From: Argentina anserina | Lineage: Eukaryota; Streptophyta; Magnoliopsida; Rosales; Rosaceae | Direction: 5' to 3' | Length of the DNA: 64,000 nucleotides | NCBI RefSeq assembly: GCF_933775445.1 | Contig: NC_065876.1 | Coordinates: 22,196,001 to 22,260,000, forward strand | Shown here: positions 12,358-24,112 of the stretch, piece after piece | How the letters are laid out: each line of letters starts with the position of its first letter | How positions within the stretch are numbered: the first letter of the stretch is position 1 | Notes under the pieces: model-generated | The model's database searches: none | Seen by the model: the letters and a program-made list of their open reading frames with translations, nothing else | Told to the model about the DNA's origin: nothing | Program-made: the position numbers and the translations under genes

Positions 12358-12535
12358 TCATTTAGCCCGCGGATCCGAAAAGCCCGTGGATGCCCGCAAG
12401 CCCGATAGGCTTTTACCCGGCCCGGCATGCGAGAAAACCCGCTTCTGTGGGTAGAAGACCGGGCTTAGATTAGAGGGGTGAAACCCGGCTCGCCAAAGCC
12501 TGCAAGGCTGGTCCATAAAAGCCCGCTAAATAATA
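12358..12535. repeat. GCCCG-rich short-motif cluster
   Basis: About ten copies of (A)GCCCG or its complement CGGGC(T) occur within 180 bp, in both orientations. Such clusters are common in subterminal regions of hAT-type DNA transposons, but no terminal inverted repeat or target duplication was found, so this is probably a transposon fragment. It abuts the satellite-like array. Confidence 0.45.
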
Positions 12536-12561
12536 AAATATTATACTTACATATTTCATTA

Positions 12562-14125
12562 GATTTAGAATAAAACTATCGCATTATAAAGCAAGTATAT
12601 GAAGGAAACTTCTCGGGATCGATCAACACCAGCCGATATGATCAGTATATATATTTAGTGACTTTGTATAAATTTCATCAAATTCGGACCTCGTCTGACC
12701 GTCGAAATTTCCGATAAACCGAAAATAACACTAATATGTCATAAAAGAAGACCTATTACCAAAATGCAAATATTGAAAACCGTTTGCATATCTAAAATCA
12801 CCTAATTTTTGTTACTATGCGCAGTCGCACTGAGGAAACTCATTTAGTAAAGCCCCGGTCAATGGGGTTTCAATATGTCAAAACGTAATTTTTTGGTTGA
12901 CCATAGGTACGAACGGTCAAACCATGTCCAAAACGGACGAAATTTTTACGGGGTCCCTAAATATATATACCGATTAGATCTGCTGGTTTCGATCAACCAT
13001 ATTTCGAATTGAACTTATCAATCGCCGAAGTGTCCACTAATGTATCATAATCTTTTATATTAGGTTTATAATAAAACTATTGCATTATGAAGCGACTATA
13101 TAAAAGAAACTTCTCGTGATCGATCGACACCAGCCGATGTGACCTTAACCGTCAGAATTTTCAGTAAACCGAAAACACCACTAATATGCTCTAAGAGAGG
13201 ACCAATTACAAAGATGCGAACGCCGAAAGTCGTTTGTATATCTGAAATCACTTAATTTTTGTTACCTATCGTGTGTGGTCGCACTGAGGAAACTCATTTA
13301 GCAAAACCTCGGTCAATGAGGTTTCAATATGTCAAAACGCTAGTTTTTTGGTTGACAATAGGTATGAACGGTCAAAACATGTCCAAAACTGACGAAATTT
13401 TTACGGGGTCCTTAAATATATATACCGATCACATATGCTGGTGTTGATCGACCATATTTCGAACTGGAGTTGGTGATCGCCTAAGTGTCAACTAATGTAT
13501 CATAACCTTTTATATTAGGTTTAGAATAAAACTATCGCATTATGAAGCGACTATATGAAGGAAACTTCTCAGGATCGATCGACACCAGCCGATGTGATCA
13601 ATATATATATTTAGTAACTCTGTAAAAATTTCATCTAATTCAGATCTAGTTTGACCGTCGGAATTTTCGGTAAATTGAAAACGCCACTAATATGCCATAA
13701 GGGAGGACCTATTACAAATATGGGAATGCCGAAAGCCGTTTGCATATCTGAAATCACCTAATTTTTGTTATCTATAGTGTGCGCTCGCACTGAAGAAACT
13801 CATTGGTAAACCCTCGGTCAATGGGGTTTCAATATGTCAAAACGCTTTTTTTAGTTGACCGTTAGTACGAACACTTAAACCATCTCCAAAACAGACGAAA
13901 TTTTTACGGGTTCTCAAAATATATATACCGATCACATCTACTGGTGTCGATCGACCATATTTCGAACTGAAGTTGTCGATCACCGAAGTGTCCACTAATG
14001 TATCATAATCTTTATATTAGGTTTATAATAAAACTATTGCATTATGAAACGACTATATAAAGAAAATTTCTTAGAATTGATCGACACCATCCGATGTGTT
14101 CGATATATATTTAGTGACATACTGT
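12562..14125 (+). repeat. Satellite-like tandem array with A-B-A-B higher-order structure
   Basis: Four units start (T-A-G/T-AATAAAAC anchor) at 12566, 13067, 13522 and 14024, giving spacings of 501, 455 and 502 bp. Units 1 and 3 share TAGAATAAAACTATCGCATT; units 2 and 4 share TATAATAAAACTATTGCATT. The higher-order period is therefore 956-957 bp. The B unit lacks about 46 bp present after CAGCCGATGTGA in A. Shared blocks include TTTTTACGGG, ATATATACCGAT, TCGATCGACACCAGCCGATG and TCAATGGGGTTTCAATATGT. The fourth unit is truncated near 14125. No coding capacity. Confidence 0.85.
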
Positions 14126-15364
14126 TAGATATGTCTCAGATATTGATGAGCGTCAGCTGAAAGATACTCCTTGTATTGGCGATGACCTGCTTGCTGCTAC
14201 GAGATGGAATTTTAGTGGTGGATATTGCCAAAACACTGATGGGGTCATATATGCTACTCAAGTATAGATCGCATTAGTTGTGAATTTCATGGTGAGAGGC
14301 CTGGTGCTGTATGCTCCTCGATAGATTACTATCCATTCCATCAGCTCAACCAGAGGAACCCTATTGTTCTTGGTATGCTTTCTGAACTCCCTAGACTTTA
14401 GTCGATCAGATTTGTTCGATGGGAATATTGTTAATTTGATGAATTGTCTAGACCATATAGTTGATATTTTGAATGAGGTCAATTTTTTGTTGTTAAACAA
14501 ACAAAAATGCATGTGACATCAATTCCCTATTTGGCGGCTTCTTATGACATTATACAAGAGTAAAAAGTTCTTCACTAGTCACTACCACCTTCCTACAAGG
14601 TACTTCCCACCCAGGTGTTGTAATACTACCAATAAAAATACCTACTCCGACCTAAATGGCATTGTGAGAGATACTTCATCAAACACAATGATTACACAAG
14701 AAACATCTTGATGTGCTTCTTAATTACGGCCAGTCCAATGCATTGAATAGCTAGAGAGTTCATTTTTCATCTAAAATCTCATTGCTTAAGACTTCTTTTG
14801 ACCCTTCTAAGTTCTAAGTATAAATATTGATCATGACCGGTGCGCCGGCCTGAAGTGGCGGTCTGATGGCTGAGTATTGATCGGATATTGTCATTTACTA
14901 TGTACGTACGTACAAGCTCGCATGATTCGTTTTATCTTCTTCATGCATGGATGATCAGTGATCAACGGTGGAATTAGCACAAGAAGACACTAACGCCGTA
15001 GTGTCATCGCCGGTCGAGGAGAGTTTCGGCCAATCAGTACGTCGTTGGTTAGGGAGACGAGACGAGTGCACTAGGTCAATCGGTCTGGAAAGATAAGAGT
15101 TTAGTTTTAGTGCACCCTGTATTAAACACGATGGCACATGGGGTTAATAGAGAACCAACCAGCCGGGCTTGTCCCAAGAAACAAACTTAATCAGCGTACT
15201 TGCACGAGAGTTTAGGCGGCGCGTGTGGTAGCCTAGAGGCGGTCTGAGACCATAGGAGGGTGGAGGAGGAAGAGAGGAGGAGAAATGGTGCGGCGGTGGC
15301 GTGCTACCCGCCGGTCTTAGGCTCGGTGCGTGGGCCTCACGCGTTGCCACAGTGAGTGACACGT
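14126..15364. other. Repeat-type DNA without recognised gene
   Basis: A short plus-strand frame at about 14130-14260 (DERQLKDTPCIGDDLLAAT) has no family I recognise. The GC-rich block at 15180-15360 resembles transcribed leader sequence of plant LTR elements, but no boundaries were found. Confidence 0.4.
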
Positions 15365-16985
15365 GAATAGTGTTTTCGAAAACAGTAATTTATAAAATTT
15401 ATTTTTACATACGGTGAATGTAAAAAGTAATTTACGTACAATAATTATAAAATGTATTTACATACGGTAAATATAAATTACTTTCAGTAAATGTAAAAGT
15501 AATTTCGGAAGGGTAAATCGGTAATTATTATTTACTGAGACAGTATTTACATTTGAATAGTATGCATACATACAGAAATACATAAACAGTATGTACACAT
15601 ACATGAATACGTAATTGATGTGTATTTGTACATAAATACGTGAATAGTAAATATGTGAACAGTAATTTCATAAAACAAGAAATTGCTTAACAGTAAATTC
15701 ATATTACTGTTTCGGCATTTAAGGTTTACGTAACGATTCTAAATTCTTTTCTTATCTTTTTAAGGTGATCGATAATTCAAGAAAATGAATTACTTTCGGA
15801 ATTGTGGAATTACGCTCGAGATTATAAGGTGAGTAAAATCTTACTTTTACGAATCTACCCTTGCGGAGATTCGGGATTATGCTGAATTTTTAAGAATGAA
15901 ATATGATATGTATATGATATAGTGGAATGTATATTTGTATAAATGGTAAATATGTACATTTATATAGTTTTCTATATTATATACTGTCATGATTTCGTGT
16001 GAATAAGTTGATTTTGGTGATGAGATTTATATATTGAGCATGTTGATTCGATTTGTATAATTTAATGCGATGATTATTGTATGTGGTTTTAACATGGAGT
16101 TTGTTAAAACGTTTTGTCTTCGGACGAGTTTTATGTCTTCGGACGAGTTATGTCTTCGGATGAGTTTTATGTCTATGGACGTGTTTTTGTCTTCGGACGT
16201 GTTTATGTCTTCAGACCAGTCTTCGGACGTGCTTGGCATGTCGGAACCTAGCCTTTGGCCGGGCGAAAGTTACGATACAGTTAGAGCTCTAGTCTGTCTG
16301 CCGGGGTACTGCATATGAGGTAACAGATGAGTTATCAGCTTATGAGTACCCATATATTTTTGATATTGGATGACAAATGGTTGTCCAATGTCGGCGGCGT
16401 ACTACATGAGGGGTACCAGCGCTCATGAGTACCTGTATTATAAATGCATTTGGGTAAACAGAGGGGTTGCCCAATTCTCATGAGTACATATATTTTCACA
16501 TTATTAGACAACCAGATGGGCCGTCTAATGAGTCATGAGTGCATTTATATGTGTTAATTTGTGATTTTCGTATATATATTGATATGCGAGTTATGTTGTT
16601 GTTTTACTCATACGAGCTGCAAAGCTTACCGGGTTTGTGTTTACAATCCCGGTACACCTATTCGATGGTGTAGGGGATAACTCCGCAGGTGTGAATTAGC
16701 GGAAAGCGACGGACCACTCAGAGGACTTAAAGTCATTTATTTCCAACTTGTGGTGATGACTTTGTGTGATTTCTTTGTGAGGATCTTGTGAGAATTATAC
16801 ATTTCCATTTGTTATAATGTTGAATTATAAATTTTAGTTTGTAATAATCGGTTTGACTGAGTTGTATTTTGAACTCAGAGAAGATCCGCTGTGACATTTA
16901 AATGATTTCGATTCATTGAGATTGTTTTAGTGTTTTTCATGACTTCGAAATTTGAGTTCATACTCTAAATTTTGGGATCGTGACA
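15365..16985 (+). mobile_element. 3' part of a Ty3/gypsy-type LTR (probable truncated solo LTR)
   Basis: The block ends GGGATCGTGACA at 16985, the typical 3' terminus of chromovirus-like gypsy LTRs whose 5' ends begin TGTCACG. A matching TGTCACG start was not found, so the 5' end is truncated or diverged. Inside are many TAAAT/ACAGTAA motifs (15380-15720), a tandem block of TCTTCGGACG units at about 16115-16232, and repeated ATGAGTAC motifs (16340-16540). No gag-pol follows, so it would be a solo or partial LTR, lying between the two WAK-like fragments. Confidence 0.55.
16115..16232 (+). repeat. TCTTCGGACG short tandem repeat
   Basis: About six imperfect copies of a 15-19 bp unit containing TCTTCGGACGNGTTT are arranged head to tail, inside the putative gypsy LTR. 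Confidence 0.75.
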
Positions 16986-17156
16986 AAGAGAAGAAAAGTA
17001 CCATAGTCTTGCGGGTTCAGCTGGGGTGCATCCGCTGTATACCATACAACAGGTGCTGAACGGCTGACATGAGCTGTCGGCTTTTGCATGATGTGGTGGT
17101 GGTGCGATTGTGCGGTCAGATTCACTGCGTACCGTATACATCCATGTATGTTAGAT

Positions 17157-17436
17157 TTTTCCATGTCTTGCTGCATGTTTTACTAAATTGATGCAAGAAA
17201 ATCGTTTATCTGACATTGTTAATGCCCATGTTTTCAAGGAGGGTTCTAAGAGAGAGATCAGAATAGTAGCAAACCTTGCGGATAGATGTTTGGATTTGAA
17301 CGGGAAGAAGCGGCCTACTATGAAAGAGGTCACAACTGAGTTGGAATTCATTCAAATGTCAAAGCCAGATTCCGTTACTGATCGGCAGTGTTATGACGTG
17401 GTTCAACTTCCATGTCAAAACGGATCAAGTGCATGA
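17157..17436 (+). pseudogene. Wall-associated-kinase-like gene, kinase C-terminal remnant
   Basis: The frame is open from 17157 (an in-frame TAG lies just upstream) to TGA at 17434. It encodes LMQENRLSDIVNAHVFKEGS, then ANLADRCLDLNGKKRPTMKE, then VTTELEFIQ. This is the final C-lobe (subdomain XI, conserved Arg in KKRPTM) plus tail of a WAK-like kinase. It fits the family of the extracellular fragment at 11662-12253 in type and orientation, so both are most simply the two ends of one gene whose middle was lost and replaced by repeats. Confidence 0.75.
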
Positions 17437-18887
17437 GTACGCGGAAGTTGTTTCAAGTTGAATCGACAAGGGGTCAGTTGATTCAGTTCAGCCATCTGAT
17501 TTTCTCGTTACTAGTATGTATTCGGTGTTTTGTTTGTTCGATGTTGCAAAGAATTATACACCAGTTATTTTCTCTTAATATCATTAGATCGAAAAGCTAA
17601 AGATCTCTTGCTTTTGCTCCACATCAAATTGCATCTGTAACTAATGACTGCGAAGGGAGCCCTGTAACTATAACTAGCTAATGTGGCCGGTAGTGTTGTT
17701 GTACAGTACAATGACTGGAAATAAGCTTGGATCGGAAACCCTAAAACTCCGATCCAGAACACAGACGCAACAGATATTTAATGGAAACACGTACAAATTA
17801 ACTACATTTCTGATACTGAACGGCTTGTTTCTCTAGTGATACAGTTAGGTAGAGATTTAAGAAGTGTAATGTGCGCCAACCATTACTCATAACAAAACGC
17901 TCAGATCAAAAATGAAAAAATGAAAAATAGAAGGTTAGCTTCCATATTTCGTAGTGCCAATGGACGTACTCAAAAGCTTCATTATTTGGCAGTTTTCATA
18001 TATATTATCTAATTTGTGCTATCTTCTCCGGTCTGCAAGTTACTTTGGACGTGTTTGGGGATCATTGTAGAAGCAAGCTAGCAACGCACTTTTTAGAAAG
18101 GATAAACAGACGTTCATGTGCCTGTGTTGTAACTCCGTGTGTTGTTAATTTTCTTTTGTTCATGTAGATATAATCACTAGTAATAAATAAACTTGTTTTA
18201 AGTATTTAACTAGCAAATGTTTGTTCTTCTCAAAATAGTTTTCTATCATGTTCTGCTTTGTATTTAGAAATTTTTGGTGCATGTTGTTGTAGAGGATTTG
18301 GTTTGTAGTTTTATAAAGAGGAAGAAACTCTTCTTATTTTATTTTTTTAAAGGGAAGAAACTCATTTTTAGTGTTGCGGGTTGCCTATTTTGCTACCTGA
18401 AAAACGTCGCCAAACACCTTTAGCTTGACCTCGTTTATAGTGATAAAAATCGAAGAGAGTTGCCGAAAACCGATAGTTCTCAATCAATGTTGAGTGACAT
18501 CAAATCTTTAAACCTTAGTTTGAGTTACAACTAATGATGGGCGAGTTTCTTTCTGAAGCTCACTGATATCATTGATTGACAACTATCAAGATCAATATGA
18601 AGAACGCAAAATCTTTAGTCACACTAAAACAACAACATGGACTATTATTAATCAAATCCGAGAGACTTACTACAGAACACTGGAAGCCCACTTTACTCTA
18701 CTATAGAGCAGAATCCATTTCCTGCACGCTAACTTCCATACCAGAAGAAACAACACAAGCCTAAAAGCTGAAACAACAAGTTTTAAGAGACCCTAATATA
18801 TCGTACCTAGCAACCACAAGGAGGTACAAATATATTCTTGCCTGGAAGAAACAACAGTTAAGGTCTAGTCAGAAATACAGAGCAACT
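17437..18887. other. Intergenic DNA
   Basis: AT-rich sequence between the WAK-like remnant and the Pumilio gene's 3' side. No gene, RNA or transposon end recognised. Confidence 0.5.
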
Positions 18888-19053
18888 ACTGGTGACATAT
18901 AACAGATGCCCAAAACGATCTAGAAGCTAAGAGCTGTTAGACCTTCTTGCAGCTGATTTTGAACTACATTTACTGGTGACATATAACAAATGCCCAAAAC
19001 GATCTAGAAGCTAAGAGCTGTTAGACCTTCTTGCAGCTGATTTTGAACTACAT
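18888..19053. repeat. 83-bp tandem duplication beside the Pumilio stop codon
   Basis: The block TACTGGTGACATATAACAGA... (18888-18970) is followed directly by a second copy (18971-19053) differing at one position (CAG versus CAA). It lies 32 bp beyond the stop of the minus-strand Pumilio gene, so it would be transcribed in that gene's 3' UTR. Near identity implies a recent duplication. Confidence 0.9.
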
Positions 19054-19084
19054 TTATATATAGTTTACATGCCGCTTTGTTTGT

Positions 19085-22000
19085 TTATGCACGATGCCTG
19101 TTTCGGGTTTTGTCAAGCACCCTTTTCCCATATAGATGGCTGTGCAGATGAGGGTAATTGCTCCGAATTATGTTTACAAGATCATTATGGACAGATCCCT
19201 GCCATAGATGGGTGGAAAAAGGAAAGGCAATGAGTCATTATTCATGTAACAACATATAATGGATCCAAGTTAAGAAAAGATAAAAACAAAAATAGTTGAC
19301 CCAAACTCCTGTATGCAAAGTTTTTTCATTGGGTCACATGAAGAGTGAAGCGTGGTTCTACATGACCAATAGATATGGTATTAATAGAGATGTCAATTAA
19401 CTTTGGATGGGTTATTTATTTTTTGTCATCTAAAACTAAATTAGAGCCCTTGTTTTCCTATTATTCTCTAAAACTAGAACTATATATTCTCCACCCTTTT
19501 AAGGTTAGCAATAAAGGAAAATATTGTATTAATACATATCTCCAAACAAAAGAAGGTAAATCCGCACACTCTTACAAGTAACCTCCAAAATTTGACCACT
19601 ATTACATGAAGTTCCGCGATAGTTTCCATTTATAATGATGTACTGGGTTGGTCATCATGTTTATCTTAATCTAGTGTGACACAGAATCCACATGATTCGT
19701 TAAACACTAAATTTTTTTTTTCCTAGTGCTATAAGTTATATGAAAACTAAAGTAAAAACGCTAAAATGCTGACAGCAAAATATATTTAACAGAAAGTGTA
19801 AAGCACACGTTTTTAATACTTAGAATAGATAGCTATGATGGTTTGAGCAAGAGATTTATACTAAACAGAGGAGTGAGAGAATAGACACTGCAGAAATACT
19901 TCAGAGATGATGGTGCTACCTTGGATACTGCAAGAGCAGACTGAGCAACATAATTCCCGTAAGGATTTTGAAGAACATTCAAAAACTCAGAACTGTTCAT
20001 CAACTCGTGAATAATCATGTTGGCATTTTCTTCTCCAGCCTCTTTCATGCTTTTCTCCACGACAGGACTTCCGTGCTTGTTCATCGACAGATTAACAAAA
20101 TAACCCTGAAGCTGGCCTAATATGTCAGCTGTTACACGGGGTACTTTTAGTCCAATTAGGAACTGTACAACATAGTTCCTGTAGTAAAATAAAAGAAGAG
20201 AAGATTAAATGATTTTCAAGAGATGTAGTAGCATTGTATGTATGTATTTCAAATTTTCTGTTAGCCACGAATAAACATTGATTCATGTTTTTTGTATAAA
20301 CGAATTTATTCCTCAATCTCTGCCATCATCATCAAATGCATGTTTTGCTTCATTTTTAGAAATAAAAACAAAGAACAAATGTATGTTTGCTTATCCCCTA
20401 TATATATTTTATTACATTACCCAGGAACACTACGTTCTAAAATTTAGCCAAACCTCCATCAACTTTTTTCTCTTTACTCCAGCAAAATTGCAAAATAGCT
20501 TCTATTATGCTTGTGTTTTGATAGATGTGTGTTTATATAAAACTAGTACTTTAAGAATGCGCAGACAAGGACGAAGCTTCTAGAAATTAACCACCCACTC
20601 TCTCTCCAACCCTAGTTATATCCCTTTTACAATTTCCATTCTACTTCAGCATGTCTTTTTGTTTTTTACTGTTATGGAATTATAGTAGAACTCTATTTGA
20701 CAGACATACTTAATAACCATTAACCAACCTTAACCCTAATAGCCCCACTCCACAAAGAATACAAAATTTACAAAAAGAAGAAGAAGCTAGAAACAGTAAA
20801 GGAAACCTAAAATATGAAGCATAACATGCAAGAAAAGAAACACCTCAAGCACATAGTTCTCCTTTCTCACCAGAATAACCAAGTCAACAAAATTTTCACA
20901 TAATTAAATGTAATACACACGAATAAGTGTATACACGTTCAACAAAATAGTTAGTAAATGTGCTTCAAAAAATTATTGTGACACAGCTGGAGTCAGTGGA
21001 GTATGAAGGACAAACCCGAAAGGATCTTCGCAGAGGACTCGTGCATGCTCAGTTATATCAGCCACAACACGCTCCTTGGCTTCAGTATATCCATATTCCA
21101 CAATGTTTTGCACTAAGCAACACCCAAATCTGTCTTTTGCTAGTGCAATGCAGTTATCTAGCACTAATTCCAGAACAGACTGCAAAACAGGAAAGAGAAT
21201 TCACACTGAAGTTTATTTTACGTTTTTCATATGGTTGTTAGCCAACATGTTTTTTGTTACTTTGGGTCTTTAACTTGGTGTATCCCAAAGCCAAACTGTA
21301 CATAGGTGTGTAATTGTGTATACATGCAGGTAGAATTCTACTAGTTCCTTCTATAAATTTAACAGGCCCTATGAAGAGCCATAGTAACAAATTAAACAAG
21401 AAGATTGCATGTAAGACTATTTAAATATAAATCATGAAGCAATAAAGTCATAACAGTCAAACTACGGAAGTAACACTTTGAACGTAGCCGATTTGCCAAT
21501 TAAAGATCATATTTTAGAACAACTGCAGGTGTAACCTACTCACAAATAACTTCATTTAGGAGCAATACTCATACCTTGAGGCAGTCAGGAGAGAAATTCT
21601 TCAGGCAAACTTGAATCACATAATGACCGGGCTGAGTTTTGCATAGAGGAACTGTGATCCGCTTCAGAATCCGCGTAAATGAGGACTGTTGCTCTCGGGT
21701 TTCAATCCTCTCCAGCAACTTCTGCAAGGCTCGGCTACTGCAACATATCAGCAACAATATTATTGTATTAACAACAGGACTCAGAAACAAAGGAGGAGAT
21801 GGATACTGCTCATGGTCAATGGCTCATTGCCTTATGCACTAAACATGCACACACTAACCATTACACAATCTATATAAACAGCCATTGAGAATACTGTGGG
21901 CGAGGCAATCCTTTAATAATAATAGGCATGTCAAGTAAGTGAGCTAAACCTCAATCAAAGCACAAGTATTACAAAGAGGCAGAGCAGATCCATTTGCCTT

Positions 22001-23977
22001 GCAATGGTACCGAATGAAATAAAGCATGCAATAACAACAAGAAAAATTAAATACAGCATATAAGGCTTTTGAGCTTCCAAAAATAACTTTAATCTTAACA
22101 ATTGGTTCTTAAACAGAATACAAAAACAAATGTGAGATCACTTCAATAACAGCTTGTCACAGCCACATTTTCATCACAGCAGAATGAACACGAATGATAC
22201 AATGGAGTGCCAGAAGAGATACAAACACCTAAAGCTAACACTCTTGACGTTGAGAGTATATCCTCTAGTCACATAAAAACAGACACATTCGGGTGCAGAT
22301 TGATTATCGTCCTTTGATCAGCACATTTAAATCTAGGAGATCCCATTGTCATGGCAAGATCAAATAAATAAAGCAGCATATAACCTGAAATTTTCAATGA
22401 AAATTAACTAATTAAATTGTAGAACTGCTACGCAACCCTGCCCAATGACATTATCTGATATATAAAAAGTTACCAAAGAAACAAATCCCATAAATGATAG
22501 TCTGACTGTAAAACGTCTCTCCATCGAAGCGGAAAATAAACTGCACCTCGAAACGATTAATGTAGCATAATAGTGATCAGGAAAGTTCTGAAAATAAAAT
22601 ACTACGCAATTTAGCAGAAATAAAGCAAAGTCACAGTTAACAACACAGTATTAACAAAAAATAAGGGAAATTTATTTCAACACGTGTCCAGAATAAGATA
22701 TATTCAGAACAGTACCCATGATGATCATTGCACAGATCCTTAAGTTTTCTCTCATCACTCATGACCGCATCAAGCATTTTGGCCCGTCCTTCCCTATTAG
22801 TCCCCTCCACAAGTTTCTGAATAAAGTCAGTCCCAAATTGATCTACCATTAGCTCGTGCAAATGGTCATGGCCCTCATTCATAACTTCATTAAAAATCAT
22901 GTCAATCTCTTCCGTCTTACCCTCCTCAATCTTCTTTCGCAAAAACCTACATCCAACGTGATCTTTGGCCACAAAAGCAATTTTTCCCCTCAACTCTTCC
23001 AAAGGGACAGAGTAATAACTTGGTATATGCTGCCGAGTTGACCCATTGCCGGGCCTTTGATTTTTGGTGGACATCAAGTTCAGGCCTTGGCCCCTCTCCT
23101 CTTGCCCGAAACGTTGTCTCCCCACCCCATTAGCAAACCTTGATCCAGTAGCAAATCTTGACCCCCTGTTAACTCCATTCCGCTGAGAAGAACTAGACCT
23201 AATTTGATTAATCTCACGACCCAATTGATCCCCAAAAATCGATTGACTACTGGTCCTACTACTATTGCTGTTATTCCGATTCCAACTATGGGGATTGAGT
23301 ATTCCACTGTTAGCAGTATTGAGATTAGACTGCCTCATGTATTGCTCGGCCATCAAGAAAGCATATTGGTTTAACCTCTCCGAATAATACTCCTGCTCTA
23401 GAGTACTTAACCCACCATCGCCTACAATTGTAGAACTAGGCATGAAGTTGTTACTCTGATAGGATGTCGGCACTGAACTGCCATTATTGGATAAGCTCAG
23501 CCGATACAATGAAGCAGCCAGTTGATCATGATTCAGAGTCTGATCAGTAGAAAAATCATGAGGACCTCCCCCACCTGTTCCAAATCCCAATGTGGAAAAA
23601 CCATTGTTACTATCAAACCCTAATGTCGAAAAACCACTAGTACAGTTGATCACATTGTTGGTACTGTTGTTTGCAGGAGAGAGAAGATGATCAAAGTTGG
23701 GATTAGTGTTTTGATGGAAGAGAGGGTTTTGCAAGATTGGTGGGTTTTGAAGAACGAGATTGGGCAACATCGGATCCCAATACATTTGATTTTGAGAGTG
23801 ATGGGGAAGGTTCTGATTTTGAGAGGGATGGTATTCCGGAAAGGAATTAGTGGTATTGTTACGGCCACTCTGAGAATTCTGATTTTCTGGCAAGTCTACA
23901 GTATTAAACCACTGATGAAGTTGAGTATAGTCCTCCCATTCTCTCTTCCTTTCCATACCTTCTCTCTTCCTCTCCAT
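19085..23977 (-). CDS. Pumilio-family (PUF) RNA-binding protein, Pumilio homolog 12-like
   Basis: PUF proteins bind UGUA-type elements in mRNA 3' UTRs and control stability and translation. Five exons join in phase: 23977-22716, 21737-21575, 21179-21016, 20178-19920 and 19198-19085 (1962 nt, 653 aa); all introns are GT-AG. The ATG at 23977 (MERKREGMERKREW) is the first in frame; a second lies seven codons on. Residues 1-325 are Asn/Ser/Gln-rich and low-complexity. From about residue 326 to the end is a PUM-HD with the repeat cores GCRFLRK, GTDFIQK, GSRALQK, GHYVIQV, GCCLVQN, GNYVVQF, GSPVVEK and GNYVAQS, then the capping YGKRVL. Repeats 6-8 carry N..Q, S..E and N..Q, the code for UGU; repeats 1, 2 and 4 are atypical. 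The short final exon, separated by a 721-bp intron, is easily missed. The family is certain; the exact paralogue (PUM9-12 type) is inferred. Confidence 0.92.
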
Positions 23978-24072
23978 TGATATCAGTGTAACCGATCCCA
24001 AAGCAATAAAAGAAAGTGATCAGATGAACGGAGAGTCTTCAATACGGAATTAAAGGAGAGGCTGAAGGGTTT

Positions 24073-24074
<2 letters not shown>

Positions 24075-24109
<35 letters not shown>
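24075..24109. repeat. GA/TC microsatellite in the Pumilio 5' leader
   Basis: About 17 GA dinucleotides lie about 100 bp upstream of the Pumilio start codon (CT-rich on the sense strand), typical of plant 5' UTRs. Confidence 0.9.

Positions 24110-24112
<3 letters not shown>

Noticed and set aside
14126..14270. Short plus-strand frame (DERQLKDTPCIGDD...) as a gene exon
   Set aside because: No family match and no splice signals that link it to the WAK-like fragments.
15144..15362. Pro/Ser-rich minus-strand frame of 72 codons
   Set aside because: Low-complexity composition from a GC-rich repeat leader, no recognised domain.
19833..19919. Alternative Pumilio C-terminus by reading through the exon 4 donor
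   Set aside because: The fifth exon at 19198-19085 restores the conserved YGKRVL cap in phase, so read-through is not the main product.
22637..22715. Extension of the Pumilio N-terminal frame to a stop (454-codon product)
   Set aside because: This is read-through into intron 1; the donor at 22715 joins in phase to exon 2, and the PUF repeat continues there.
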